NCBI GenBank assembly: GCA_964469925.1
Contig: CAYXZL010000003.1
Location: forward strand, 1 to 64,000
Direction of reading: 5' to 3'
DNA: 64,000 bases
From: CAYXZL01 sp964469925
Lineage (GTDB): Bacteria; Patescibacteriota; Gracilibacteria; Absconditabacterales; Absconditicoccaceae
Shown: one piece after another, positions 1 to 10,368 of the stretch
Layout: the number at the start of each line of letters is the position of its first letter
Position numbering within the stretch: the first letter of the stretch is position 1
Program-made: the position numbers and the translations under genes
The notes under the pieces: generated by a model
The model's database searches: none
The model's input: only the letters and a program-made list of their open reading frames with translations
Told to the model about the DNA's origin: nothing

Positions 1-129
1 CTAGCCCCACTGGATCATCCGCAATACTTTCATAATCTGCAAAGCAAAGCAAGATTGACAGAACTACTCCCGCTTTATCCACAAACTGTCCAGGATCATG
101 TCACCAAACTTCTCCTCACCCAAATATAA
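1..129 (+). CDS. 3' end of a gene upstream of the AbiEii-like toxin (possible AbiEi antitoxin)
   Basis: Frame 1 is open from the window edge to TAA at 127-129, giving the last 42 residues of a protein. It overlaps the start of the next gene by 32 bases. AbiE systems are usually a bicistronic operon, antitoxin AbiEi first and toxin AbiEii second, often overlapping, so position suggests AbiEi. The visible residues carry no diagnostic motif, so the identity rests on context alone. Confidence 0.4.
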   Translation, partial: LAPLDHPQYFHNLQSKARLTELLPLYPQTVQDHVTKLLLTQI

Positions 130-805
130 AACTCATGAAAAGTTTGTGATCAAGATCTTGCATGGACTTTTTACAGGCTCAATTGCAGCACATCTCGCAT
201 TCAAAGGAGGAACACTTGCGTATTTTTGTTATGAGCTAGATAGATATTCGACAGATATAGATCTAGATCTCTTAGATCATCAGCATGAACAAGAGGTCAT
301 GGATGAAATGACTGCACTGTTGTCTCGTATTGGCGAGATCAAAAATTATGCACGAGGGACAGATCTGCATCGTTGGATTTTTCGCTATGATGAAAAAAGT
401 CCAAATATCAAGATAGAACTGAACAAAAGAGAGCTCACACACAATCATTATGAAATCAAAAATATCCAAGGAACAAACATACTCTGCATGGATACTATCT
501 CGATGACAACCAACAAACTCTTAGCTCTCAGTGAAAGACGATACAATAGGGATCTCTATGATACGTATTTTTTCAGGAGAAAACATTATGGCTACGACGA
601 ACAGATTGTTCAAGCAAGAAAAGGGATAAGTATCACAAAACTCATAAAAAATATCATTCATGAACTACCACAGCGTTATGCAGTAACCACCATATTGGCA
701 GATGGTATGGGTGATGTCCTCACAAACAAACAAAAAAACCGAGTCAAAGCTCATTTGGTTGATGAAAGCATCAAACTCCTCACTCTCTATCTCCAAAATT
801 GTTAA
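98..805 (+). CDS. AbiEii/AbiGii-type nucleotidyltransferase toxin
   Basis: A 235-residue protein with the DNA polymerase beta-like nucleotidyltransferase signature of the AbiEii family: GGT at residues 37-39, followed by R49-x-S-x-D-x-D at 49-55, where the two aspartates are the expected metal ligands. Family members form type IV toxin-antitoxin or abortive infection modules with an AbiEi partner; the overlapping upstream reading frame fits that. This gene contains no in-frame TGA, so it looks intact in either genetic code. Target specificity cannot be read from the sequence. Confidence 0.8.
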   Translation: MSPNFSSPKYKTHEKFVIKILHGLFTGSIAAHLAFKGGTLAYFCYELDRYSTDIDLDLLDHQHEQEVMDEMTALLSRIGEIKNYARGTDLHRWIFRYDEKSPNIKIELNKRELTHNHYEIKNIQGTNILCMDTISMTTNKLLALSERRYNRDLYDTYFFRRKHYGYDEQIVQARKGISITKLIKNIIHELPQRYAVTTILADGMGDVLTNKQKNRVKAHLVDESIKLLTLYLQNC

Positions 806-924
806 AATCACGCCTATGATGAGAAGATTAGGCAAGAGCTAGAGAAATTGGAAAGGATAATGCATACATAACAACTATATGCAAACCCTATGTGTTGCAC
901 GACCTAACTATTGCAAAAACAAGA

Positions 925-1329
925 CTAGCTGTATGAGCCTCCACTAACCTTCACCTCCCTCTCATCCTCTTTTTTCTCTATCTCTACCCTCAACCACTCA
1001 CCATCATCACAGTAGTAGTCCTCGAACTTAGGCCATTCAATGAGAATATAGTCGTATTCAAAGATCGCGTCCAAGATACCTTTTTCTATCATTGCTCTTT
1101 CGTCTTCGATCCTATACATGTCGATATGTACAAGTTTGTCATCATAGACGTGCAAATAGGCATAGGTCGGACTATGCACCTCGTTGGGATCGATCCCAAG
1201 CCCAGCAGCAAAGCCTTTGACAAAAGTCGTCTTCCCAGCTCATAAATCACCGACCAAGAGGACCTTGTTATGTTTCTGTGATAGTTCTTTCCCAAAATCC
1301 ATCATTGCTTGTGCAGTGCTGATAATCAT
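925..1329 (-). CDS. tsaE: tRNA threonylcarbamoyladenosine biosynthesis ATPase TsaE
   Basis: A 134-residue P-loop ATPase. Walker A reads GDLGAGKTT at residues 27-35, and the glycine at residue 30 is encoded by TGA (complement of 1240-1242). The family segments SPTYAY and HIDMYRI follow, and the length is typical of TsaE/YjeE. TsaE works with TsaB and TsaD to make t6A37 in tRNAs reading ANN codons. A tsaB candidate lies at 18537-19157; tsaD is not in the window. The gene is transcribed divergently from the exonuclease at 1435, with about 105 bases between them. In the standard code the Walker A would be cut off. Confidence 0.9.
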
Positions 1330-1434
1330 AGATGTTAGATGTATCTAAAAGTCCTTGTATCAACACAGTGGCTCTCGCCTTGTCATCACGAGCTATATCG
1401 GTACAGTGGCTATATTTAGGCATACACAACGCTA

Positions 1435-2325
1435 ATGCAACAATTATACGTCGTCGATGGCTCGGGGTTCCTCTTTAGAGCCTATCATGGTATGCCTCCA
1501 CTGACCAATGATGAGTGACAGAGCGTCCATGCAGTGTTTGGCGTGGCCAAAATGATGATCAAACTCTTGATGGATAAACCTGATTATTTCGTGATCGCAC
1601 GAGATGCACCCCAAAAGACAATCAGACATACCCAATACGAAGATTACAAGGCGGGGAGACCACCGGCACCCGACGATCTCAAACGACAGATTGGGCAAAC
1701 AAAGGAGCTCATTTCCCAGCTCCATATTCCGAGTCTTGAATCACCAGGCTATGAGGCAGACGACTTGATCCATACGATGGTGAAGATCTATGAAAAACGT
1801 CCTGATATCCAGATTACCATCATCACCAGTGACAAGGATATGAAACAGCTCATTACGGACAATGTCGTTTGTTTTGATCCCATGAAAAACCTACGTATGA
1901 CCTATGATGACTTCGTCAGAGAAAATGAGTATCCGCCATTATCGATCGTTGATTATCTAGCCTTGGTAGGTGATAGTAGCGACAATATTGCAGGAGTAGC
2001 GGGTGTAGGACAGAAAACAGCTGAGACACTCATAAAAAAATATCAGACAATCGATGCTATCTATGATCATATCGATGAGATAAGCTGAGCAGTCCAAGAA
2101 AAACTGATCACAGGCAAACAGGCAGCTTATCATAGTAGAGATCTGATTAGATTGATGGATGTGCCAGAGATGTCTCAAATACCGATAGAGCATTACAAAC
2201 GACCCGTGGATTATGATCTACTCAAAGAAAGATTGGTACATGGGCGAGGCTTTCATTCGATCGAAAAAAAGATAGACGAACTCAAAAAAAAATACGCCAT
2301 GCCCCTACAAACAGGCTTGTTCTAA
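1435..2325 (+). CDS. 5'-3' exonuclease (PolA N-terminal / flap endonuclease-like), stand-alone
   Basis: 296 residues matching only the 5'-nuclease domain of DNA polymerase I. The N-terminal DGSGFLFRAYHG, the acidic YEADDLI and SDKDMKQL motifs, and LVGDSSDNIAGVAGVG (the helix-hairpin-helix region) appear in family order. No polymerase or 3'-5' exonuclease domain follows before TAA at 2323-2325. Stand-alone forms remove RNA primers and flaps. TGA encodes glycine in the N-terminal region (TNDEGQS) and again after the helix-hairpin-helix. The tsaE gene lies upstream on the other strand; the hisS leader region follows. Confidence 0.88.
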
Positions 2326-2396
2326 ATGAGTTGCAATCAACAACAACATCGTTAAAAAACAATCAGTCAATAATCAATTCATTCTTCATAAGGTAT

Positions 2397-2450
2397 ATGA
2401 TCACCTCGAACAGAACAAGAGCTTCTCATCATCACGCCGACCTCTCCTAG
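2397..2450 (+). CDS. Histidine leader peptide 1 of the hisS attenuator
   Basis: A 17-codon ORF starting ATG ATC ACC with three consecutive histidine codons (CAT CAT CAC, 2427-2435) and stop TAG at 2448-2450. It lies upstream of an intrinsic terminator (2493-2517) and of histidyl-tRNA synthetase. A run of control codons just before mutually exclusive hairpins is the hallmark of his-operon-type attenuation. There is no direct evidence of translation; the call rests on codon content, position and the matched RNA pairing. Confidence 0.75.
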   Translation: MITSNRTRASHHHADLS

Positions 2451-2517
2451 GGCAGTGATTGTTGATGCGAAAAAATATATCCTTTCATCACAAGCTGCCC
2501 GCCGGGTAGCTTTTTTT
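2448..2517 (+). promoter_or_regulatory. hisS transcription attenuator 1 (antiterminator/terminator)
   Basis: Segment A, GGGCAG with TTGTTGATG behind it (2450-2468), overlaps the end of leader 1. It can pair with segment B (CATCACAA..CTGCCC, about 2486-2500). B alternatively pairs with segment C, GGGTAGCT at 2504-2511, forming a hairpin followed by seven T (2511-2517). A ribosome finishing the leader masks A and allows termination; one stalled at the His codons leaves A free, blocking the terminator. Confidence 0.75.
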
Positions 2518-2540
2518 GTTTCGAAAATCTAAAAATCAGA

Positions 2541-2606
2541 ATGAATACAATCTATAGAGCACTATTTGTCGTCCATCATCATACCGCATCACGTCATTGG
2601 AGCTAG
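2541..2606 (+). CDS. Histidine leader peptide 2 of the hisS attenuator
   Basis: A 21-codon ORF, ATG at 2541, TAG at 2604-2606, with CAT CAT CAT at codons 12-14 and another CAT at codon 19. It lies directly downstream of the first terminator, so two histidine-sensing leaders stand in series ahead of hisS. As with leader 1, only sequence design supports it. Confidence 0.75.
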   Translation: MNTIYRALFVVHHHTASRHWS

Positions 2607-2671
2607 CGATATGTTACGAGTTGTAAAAAATCTGAGCCTCCTGTGACATCATACGCAGAGGGGGTTTTTTT
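2592..2671 (+). promoter_or_regulatory. hisS transcription attenuator 2
   Basis: Segment A (GTCA and GGAG, 2593-2602) overlaps the end of leader 2 and can pair with segment B (CTCC and TGAC, 2638-2647). B can instead pair, with one bulge, with the GCAGAGGGGG arm at 2655-2664, followed by seven T ending at 2671, 15 bases before the hisS start. The architecture matches attenuator 1, but both stems are weaker. Confidence 0.65.
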
Positions 2672-2686
2672 ATTCTGATACAAAAA

Positions 2687-4057
2687 ATGATGAAGAGTTT
2701 TAGCACAGCACCAGGTTTCGCTGATTGCGATTTCGAAAAAAGTAACTTATTTTATTGTACGGCAAACGCTATATATGAACTGTATAGAAGATTTGGGGCA
2801 TTACCGCTACGTACTGCAACAGTCAAGCCCTTGCAGGTATTAGACCCTGATACTGCAAGCGAGTTAGGAAAAGACGCAGCACAAAAAATAGTAATGACGC
2901 TATCATGAGGAAAGTGTGCTCTCAGATATGATCAAACAGAGCCTACAACAGCCTATATTCTGCAAAATTATGACAATCTATCCTTCCCTTTGAGGGTCTG
3001 TGCATCAGGTATGGTGTTCCGTCAAGAAGAGAAAGAGGACATAGCTAATGGCAGTAGGCAACAGGAGTTTTATCAAACGGACTTCGACATTGTCGATAAG
3101 ACAGAAGGAATTACAGTAGACTGCGATTGTGAGACCATAGATGTGTTATATCAAGCATTAACGCTGGCTATGAAATGAATGGAAGGAGATATTCAGATAA
3201 AGTTTAATAATAGAAAATTGATTGAAGGTCTGTTGTGCGTAATGGGTCTTTGAGAAAATCAGCTTTGTGAAAAGGAGTTTCTAACATTGTTGGATAGATA
3301 TTACAAAATGCCCTACATCGCATTCGAAAAAGCATTAACAGACTTACTAAAAAAGTATGATAAGGAAGAGTATCGTGAAGGACTGCTGGCAATCTTACAG
3401 CCAAATAGAGAGGTGGAAGAATTAGTGCGTATGCTCAAACAATATCGCTTTGACAGTAATGAGGTAATAGGAGCCGCAATATATGAGATAATGGCAGTGC
3501 GTGAGTTTAGCAAAAAGGCTAAGATACCTTGTAGTTTTGACCCACTCATTGTGAGGTGATTAGATATATATACCGGAACAGTATTTGAATGATACCTAAC
3601 AGGTGCAGAGTCGTACGGAGCCATAGCTGGGTGAGGAAGATATGACAATCTTTGATGAGATATGAAAGAGTCAAGTTGAATAGACGCAATCCCGATGTTA
3701 TCGGGAGTTGGCTTTTCTATTGGGCTTGATAGAATCATACAGTATCAAATAGATTCTACCAGTATATGAGAGTGTCTTGTTGATCTTGTTATCTGACCAC
3801 AATGCACAGCAATAACGGCAGAATGTAGCAATGAGTTGCGTCGAACATTAGTGGCCCCATTGAGAGAAAGTGGCAAAAGAGTCACCATGATATCCACAAA
3901 CGCTAGTGAGTTTGATGAGCAATGATGTTTGGCAATGTATAGACCAAAGGTATATATAAATAGGGATTCGACATGATTATTCGTGCAAACGGAAGGAAAA
4001 AAGCAATACTACAGCAGTGCGGAACTGTTGATCGAAGCTTTATTACAAACAATATAA
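2687..4057 (+). CDS. hisS: Histidyl-tRNA synthetase
   Basis: 456 residues of a class II aminoacyl-tRNA synthetase. The motif-2 region contains VCASGMVFRQEEKED. The His-specific segments GLDIYTGTVFE and the GGGRYDNL-type loop follow, then motif 3 (SIGLDR) and an anticodon-binding C-terminal domain. TGA at 3632-3634 is one of the glycines of the GGGRYD loop. It charges tRNA-His. Two tandem His attenuators precede the gene, so expression should rise when charged tRNA-His is scarce. The first ATG at 2687 is used; 2690 is equally possible. The next gene starts 3 bases downstream. Confidence 0.95.
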
Positions 4058-4060
4058 GCA

Positions 4061-5023
4061 ATGAGGCTATGAATGATAACACCATCAGAGGTGATTTGAG
4101 GCAGAAAAGAACGAGAAAGACACATAACAGAACAATCACTAATACTGAAAAAATACGATATAGAGCTCGTGATTGACGGTAGCGAGATAATTAATGATAA
4201 TGCAAAAGAAAAAGCAGCTCAGCTAGAGGGTGCACTAAATAGAGATGACATAGATGCCATCATATGTTATACATGAGGATACAATGCCAATGAAGTTTTG
4301 CCCTACCTCAATTTTGACAAAATAAAAAAAAATCGAAAACCCATTATTGGTCACTCAGATATAAGCGTCTTACTCAATGCAATACGAAGCAAAACGTGAT
4401 GTGTGAGCTTCCACTTTCCAACACTAGATGAACTGTGTTCTGGTGATGAAGAGGTTGTGGCCTATTCTTTGAATCAACTGACAAAAGCAGCCTGTTCTCA
4501 TCAGTATTGTGTCGAACCCAGCCAAACATATCAAGATCAGTGGAGTGCGTTGAATTCACACGTAAATACAAATGTTTATCAGAATAAATGACGAGAGGTA
4601 ATAAGTGCCGGCACTACATCGGGCAGAGTTCTTGGGTGAAATATATCAAGTTTTAGACTTTTAGAATCTACCCAATTTTTCCAGCCAAGGAGTGAAGGTA
4701 TTATTTTGTTCCTAGAGGATGATGATGTTCGGTGAAAATATTCGCTCAAGGAGTTCGAAAGGAATTTTGAAGCTATAACGCAAACCCACTGGTTTGAAAA
4801 CGTAAAGTGAATCATGCTGGGAAGGTTTCAAACAAAGTCGTGAATAACCCAGAAGGATGTAAGAACAATAGTAGAAAAAAGAGAAGTGTTGAGATGTAAA
4901 GTAGTCATGTCAGGCCTAGACTTTGGACATACGCAACCTAATTTTGTAGTTCCTATCGGTTGATGGGTCGATATATCAACTGGCGAAAGAAAAATAGAAT
5001 TTATTACAACAAAAAATTGCTAG
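4061..5023 (+). CDS. LD-carboxypeptidase (peptidase S66 / MccF-like)
   Basis: 320 residues with the S66 layout: N-terminal ITPSE strand, CYTGGYNANEVLPYL, the nucleophile region GHSDIS, a glutamate in LFLEDDD and the C-terminal histidine in DFGHT, giving the expected Ser-Glu-His set. The family removes the terminal D-Ala from murein tetrapeptides or cleaves peptidyl-nucleotide antibiotics. With murA next door, peptidoglycan turnover is the likelier role. ATG at 4061 lies 3 bases after the hisS stop; ATG 4073 is an alternative. Several conserved glycines, including those in the YTGGYN segment, are TGA. Confidence 0.87.
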
Positions 5024-5158
5024 AGCTGTATTATAAAAAGTCAACAGAATCTAACTATGGACCTACTTGCTAAGATCCGTATAGTGAATATCACTAAGCT
5101 TCTAGTTGTGTGCTAGAACAAAAACTATGACTTTTTAGTCAATCATGTAGATTGCTTC

Positions 5159-6454
5159 ATGTCTAAGCTCATCATCAATGGTGGTAAAACACTCAAAGGA
5201 TCAGTCACTCCAGTTCCCAATAAAAACAGTATCTTAACACTCATACCAGCAGCCTTATTGACAGATGAAGACGTCATATTACATAATGTGCCGTCAACGA
5301 CGGACGTTAAGTATATGCTAGAAACACTTAAACTTCTAGGCTGAACATACGCACGATCGGACAACAATACTTCAGTCACGATCAACTGCAGTCAGGTCAA
5401 AAGCTGGATCCTCGACCCAGATCTATCAGAGAAGATGAAAGCGAACGTATTGTTTAGTTGACCATTGCTCCATAGATTCAAAAAAGTATCGATGCCGACT
5501 CCACAAGGTTGTAAGCTAGGGACCCGCCCTATAGATGTGCTCTTAGATAATATGGAAAGCATGAATGCACAGTACAAAAAAAATGAAGGAATCTATGAAG
5601 TTACGACCAATGGACTCAAAGGAAACAAAATCCGACAATGGTTCCCATCAGTTACCGGGACGGAAAATCTTATACTGATGGCAGTCATGGCTGAGGGAAC
5701 AACAGAGCTCTACAACGCAGCCTGTGAACCTCACACGCAGGACCTATGCAATATGTTGGTCAGTATGGGGGCAAAGATAGAAGGGATAGGAAGCAACAAA
5801 CTTATCATTCAGGGCGTTACCTCACTCACGGGTACTGAGTGGACAGTGGTATCAGACCACCTCGATGTGGCAGGATTGATAGTGGCAGCAGCCATGACCA
5901 ACGGAGATATCCTCATCCGCAACGCCTGTACACAGCATATGTGATTAATTGTCCAAATGGTTAATAAGTTGGGTGTATTCCCTGTTGTAGACGAAAATGC
6001 CGACACGATTCATATTGGACCAAATCAACCATTGGTGATACATAAAACGATCAAAGGGAACCCACGAAGAACGCACGCTCTGCATCGACCACTCTTACCA
6101 CCAGATATTGTGCATGCAATGGTGGTTCTCGCACTCAAAGCTGATGGGCAAGCAATTTTTGATAATCTATTCTACGAATACGGTTTTTTCTTTGTGCAGG
6201 AGTTAGCAAAAATGAAGGCAAATGTGATATTAGCAAATCCAGTGACGATTATCACAACTGGTTCCACACAGTTTAAGGCAGCAGACTTGATGTGTAGCGA
6301 TATCATACAGGCATCATACGGCTTACTGATGGCTGCATTGGCAGCACCAGGCATCTCGACACTAAACTCTATCACACCATTGTTTAGAAGATTCCCCAAT
6401 TTTGTCGAACAGTTCAATAGTTTAGGAGCGGATTTACAGCTGATAGGTGAGTAA
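5159..6454 (+). CDS. murA: UDP-N-acetylglucosamine 1-carboxyvinyltransferase
   Basis: 431 residues of the EPSP-synthase fold. N-terminal VPNKNSILTLIPAALL corresponds to the substrate-binding Lys-Asn region of MurA. PTPQGCKLGTRPIDV carries the active-site cysteine, and SDHLDVAG plus the late RRFPNFVEQFNSLGA match the family. It transfers enolpyruvate from PEP to UDP-GlcNAc, the first committed step of murein synthesis. The stop TAA overlaps the next ATG (TAATG), implying translational coupling. Sequence is rather divergent, so a MurA paralog role cannot be excluded. Confidence 0.87.
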
Positions 6455-7068
6455 TGAACAAACTCCAGTCGCGAAAACAACAAAAAAGATCAGAAACCAT
6501 CCCTCGATCAGAGCTATGACACTGATTACGTATTGTAGAGATTGGCTGCGGAGATGGCATGTTTTGAAGCTATGTGCGTAAGAGGCTGGCACATAAATGC
6601 GAGACGTTTGTTGGTTACGATGTTGTCAATCTGATCAGTAAGGAGGCAGAATTGGATACCTACTATTGTGACCCAGACAATAAGGTGATCACAAACATTA
6701 TACAAGAACACAAAATCAATTTCTGTATCATAGCGTATACGCTCCACCACATACCTGATGATTCCACTATAGCATCATTGCTGGAGATAGTGCATAGCAC
6801 CAGAGTATCACTGCTGGTATGTGAAGAGCTCATCAATCCAAGACATCCCAAGACGAGTAAAAGCATACTCATTGCTAATGACATCATAAGCAATATGCGA
6901 CAGTACGGTTGTAAGCTTCCAAAATTGTCAGAGTTTTTCGCCCTTAACTTCAAAACACAAAAAGAGCGATCTACCCTCATTGAAGCTTCCTGATACAAAG
7001 TAGTTGCATCGCAACAAAGTCAGAGATATGGTTATATACTAGCATGATCATTACTCTACCAACCATAA
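6454..7068 (+). CDS. Class I SAM-dependent methyltransferase
   Basis: 204 residues. Motif I reads VEIGCGDGMFGSY, where the last glycine is TGA. VGYDVV gives the acidic residue after strand 2, and AYTLHHIPDD is the post-motif region typical of class I methyltransferases. The start codon overlaps the murA stop. The C-terminal segment around ERSTLIEASGYK fits the last strands of the fold. The substrate is not evident; coupling to murA might hint at an envelope-related substrate, but that is guesswork. Confidence 0.75.
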
Positions 7069-7091
7069 AAGTCTTTAGTTAACTCACGCCA

Positions 7092-8300
7092 ATGCTCAAG
7101 CTACCGTTCTTCACACAAGAGAACTACTCGGACATCATGTCCAAGCCCTATAGTCAACAAAACACAACATGATGGCTGAACTTTCGAGACGTCATGCAAT
7201 GCGTGCAGCCCTCCTTACTCACCATGTTTGCCAATGTCGATGCCAGGAAGCTCGCCGAGTATTTTGCCACACACCCTATTAGCGGCAACTTTCCTATAGG
7301 TTCCAAAACTTACACCATGAAGCAAGCTTTGACTGCTCTTAAGCTCCTTGTTCCAACAGTGTTTCTGTCTGATTATTTTTTTCGAAACCAAAACCAGGGA
7401 ACGCACTTGTGAATCGATATTATTATGCCAGAGAAAACTCCTATAGAAAGCATCACAAGTGGTGTGGTATCGAAAATAAAGATGCGAGATGGGAGTACAG
7501 CAAATGAGGGCAATTGTGTCATCGTCAAAACGCCTGACGGCTATCATGTCGTATATGAGCATCTCTCGACAATTGCAGTTGGAGTAGGAGACAAGATTGC
7601 ACAAGGTCAAGAGTTAGGTACCTGTGGCACGACAGGCAATTCAACACAGTTTCATCTTCATCTCCAGATAGATACGCCACAAGCCCCTTTTCATCCACGA
7701 CGAAACGCACAAGCAACAGGAGCAGACAAATATCTCATAGATCCACGGGTATTTGCCAGAGCACGATCACCAAAGGCGATATTTAAGGATATGCCTTACG
7801 ACCATGAACAGCAACAGGCACTGATCGCTCTCAAAACAGCAGGCATTGTCAAAGGAAGTAATGGCTTTGTCTACCCCCACAACACGCTCCAAAGGTATGA
7901 AATGGCACTGATGATACATAGAATTTGTAAAAAATATAATCTGTATCAGGCACTACCAATACAAAACCCAGTCTACACGCCCTATACAGACGTACAAATC
8001 AATGATCCAGAATTGGACGAGGCACTCAAAGCTTTGCAAAAATATGCTATCATGAAATGAGCAAATGATAAGTTTTTCCCGACACAACCACTCAAGGGTG
8101 AAGAGTTGTTGGCGATGTTAGGAAGGTTGTTTTATGGTTTGCATGACGCAAATACTGGCAATCGACGGCAGCCATACGTGACAAAATTTCTCTCACTATG
8201 ATTTATACCAACCAACCGATCATATTTGGGGAAAGCTATCCCCAGGAAAGCTGTTTTTGTACTAGAGCGACAGGTATTGAAGGATAAACATCTACTCTAA
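7092..8300 (+). CDS. M23 (LytM) metallopeptidase with two C-terminal SLH-like domains
   Basis: 402 residues. The central domain has the M23 zinc motifs: THLGID (HxxxD, about residue 107) and FHLHLQID (HxH). It is followed by two repeats resembling S-layer homology domains, IFKDMPYDHEQQQALIALK onward and PYTDVQINDPELDEALKALQ onward. M23 enzymes cut peptidoglycan cross-bridges and SLH domains bind cell-wall polymers, so a wall-tethered murein hydrolase is likely. No clear signal peptide is visible after ATG 7092; export may use another route, or the true N-terminus differs. Confidence 0.8.
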
Positions 8301-8422
8301 AGTAATTAGAGCGATCCAGAGTGGATGTTCTGCAAGAACATGTCTTTCTTGGAAAGGTGCTGACAGCGATACTTGCCAGTGGAGTAAAAAGCGACTATAA
8401 TCAAGAGCACAACGTTTTGCAT

Positions 8423-9001
8423 ATGATAAAAAATACCATGACGATAATCCCAGCAGAAGCAAAAGAAATATTCCGCTGACATGCCTATAGCGTACTACAA
8501 CGACAACAAAAACTCCTCGATGGTAGTATCAAGGCCTTTGATCAGGTCAAAAGAGATGACACAGTACAAGTGATTGCACTCAAAGACGATAAGGTGATAT
8601 TGTCCAACGAAATACAGCCCCATGTAGGTCGTAGAGTTGGATTGTTTGGCGGTCACGTAGAGCCAGGGGAAGATCCACTAACAGCTGCTAAGAGAGAGTT
8701 GTACGAAGAGGCAGGCTTCCACAGTGATAGGTGGGAAAAGCTCAACACCTATAGCTACAAATTTGGCATAGATCGGAATGTTCATTATTATATAGCAAGG
8801 GATTGTCAACAGGTCAGTCAACCAGCAAGAGAGCCAGGCGAACAAGTAGAGCTATACCCTATCTCATATCATGAGTTCATAGACTTTATTTACGCAGAGC
8901 TGTTTGAGCACATCGATTTGTTTCCTTTTATCCGCATCATGATAGATCGGAAAAAAGCACACGCATTTATCAAGTTCCTTCAAGGAGATGACAAGGCATA
9001 A
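8423..9001 (+). CDS. Nudix hydrolase, ADP-ribose pyrophosphatase-like
   Basis: 192 residues with a complete Nudix box, GHVEPGEDPLTAAKRELYEEAGF (shown here in two parts: GHVEPGEDPLTAA and KRELYEEAGF), where the REx2EE core binds metal. The N-terminal layout (RDDTVQVIAL, then a GGH before the box) and VHYYIARDC resemble ADP-ribose pyrophosphatases. ATG 8423 is the best start; ATG 8438 also works, and the frame stays open upstream to 8306 without a convincing start. The last 14 bases overlap the potassium channel gene, so the two are probably co-transcribed. Confidence 0.82.
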
Positions 9002-9530
9002 AAAAAACCATATCAGGCACATTCCACCACCACCACTTAGAAACAAGCTCCTCAAAATTGCTGTCGTGACTATCATTGTTTTGGTGGCCTCTGGCACTCT
9101 GGTGTTTCATTATATTGAGTGATTGCATCGGTTTGATGCATTCTATTTTGTCATGATGACAATGTCGACAATCGGTTATGGGGATATTGTTCCTACAACC
9201 TATGCAGGGAAGGTTATGGCTATTATCTATGCGTGTTCGTGAGTGCCATTGTTTGTGTATACGATGTGATTGTTTGTAGAGAGAAGATTTTCAAGTATTG
9301 TGCATCATTATATCAAGCATAGCACACACCAAGCAATCCAGCATGTAGAGGAAAGAGTAGAAAAGATGGAAGAAGAGCAAGAGGAGCTCAAGGAAGAATT
9401 AGTGGAAAATAAAATGAAGCATATGGTAAAAACAGTAGTAAAAGGTGTACAAAGGCTCGTAGGAATAAAAACAAAAAAGCCATCTTCAATAACAGTACAG
9501 AACAATAGTGTTGATACCGACAAGCACTAG
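8988..9530 (+). CDS. Two-TM potassium channel
   Basis: 180 residues. A first membrane helix (about residues 20-40) is followed by a pore helix and the selectivity filter STIGYGD, then a second helix (about 75-95). In the standard code TGA codons would split it before and after the filter. The cytoplasmic tail is a charged probable coiled coil (HVEERVEKMEEEQEELKEEL) and no RCK domain is present. It would conduct K+ across the cytoplasmic membrane as a tetramer. It overlaps the end of the Nudix gene by 14 bases. Confidence 0.88.
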
Positions 9531-9570
9531 GCTATAACAAACACTGTTATTTACAAAGCTAGCAGTGAGT

Positions 9571-10350
9571 ATGAAGCTCATTTCCCGAAACGTCAACGGA
9601 ATCCGTGCTGTATTGCAAAAAGGATTTCTAGAATGTATGCAACAGGAGAAACCAGATATCGTATGTCTTCAGGAGACCAAAGCCTTTCTCCATCAAATGC
9701 CACCAGAGATGAGGATGCTTCCTTATCAATACATATGTTGGCATGCTGGACAGAGGCCTGGCTATGCAGGCACAGCTATATTGAGTGTAGGACCACGACA
9801 CAATCACGCTAATACCTTTGATCATTCACAAAAGTTTCATGAAGACGGGAGGGTGACGGAGGTCGAGTACGATGGTTTTGCCTTACTGAACGTGTACTTC
9901 CCCAATGGGCAAGAAAGAGCGGATGGCACAGAAATGTTGACCTATAAATTACGTTTTTATGATGAACTGATCGCTTATGTTCAAGAAAAAAGGAGGGGCA
10001 GACAAAAAGTTGTTGTAGTAGGAGACTTTAACATTTGCCATACAGAAAAAGACATAGCCAGACCAAAAGAAAACCAAAATTCCATAGGGTTTTTGCCAGA
10101 GGAAAGGGCAAAGATTGGACAGTTCATGCGTGAATGCGGTTTAGTGGACGTGTTTCGTCACTTCTACCCAGACCAGACAGAGCAATATACGCGGTGGTCG
10201 TATAGGGCTGGAGCGAGACCAAGAAATGTGGGTCGGCGTTTAGACTATGCAATGGTGTCTGATGATCTTGTTGATAGTCTCGTGTCATTTAGGCATAGGC
10301 AGGATATAATGGGGAGCGATCACTGCCCCATAGAGTTAGTATTACAGTAG
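9571..10350 (+). CDS. xth: Exodeoxyribonuclease III / AP endonuclease
   Basis: 259 residues of the exonuclease-endonuclease-phosphatase fold. LISRNVNGIRA is the N-terminal strand, CLQETK holds the metal-binding glutamate, NVYFPNG and VVVGDFNI contain the active-site Asp and Asn, and GSDHCPIEL carries the catalytic Asp-His. Length is typical. It incises abasic sites in base excision repair. Two codons upstream there is an in-frame GTG at 9565, but ATG 9571 gives the standard N-terminus. No TGA codon interrupts the frame. Confidence 0.93.
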   Translation: MKLISRNVNGIRAVLQKGFLECMQQEKPDIVCLQETKAFLHQMPPEMRMLPYQYICWHAGQRPGYAGTAILSVGPRHNHANTFDHSQKFHEDGRVTEVEYDGFALLNVYFPNGQERADGTEMLTYKLRFYDELIAYVQEKRRGRQKVVVVGDFNICHTEKDIARPKENQNSIGFLPEERAKIGQFMRECGLVDVFRHFYPDQTEQYTRWSYRAGARPRNVGRRLDYAMVSDDLVDSLVSFRHRQDIMGSDHCPIELVLQ

Positions 10351-10368
10351 GTTTATTCGCAGAAATTG

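Noticed and set aside
2326..2355. A short ORF with three Gln codons (ATG AGT TGC AAT CAA CAA CAA) right after the exonuclease gene.
   Set aside because: It is about 140 bases from the first terminator and its end does not pair with the terminator arm, unlike the two His leaders; the run is probably chance.
2326..2686. A T-box riboswitch controlling hisS.
   Set aside because: No T-box sequence or specifier loop was seen; the HHH leader ORFs and their pairing explain the region better.
8306..8422. An N-terminal extension of the Nudix protein, and a competing short frame (MFCKNMSFLERCG).
   Set aside because: The Nudix domain is complete from ATG 8423; neither extra frame has a start codon with context or a recognisable domain.
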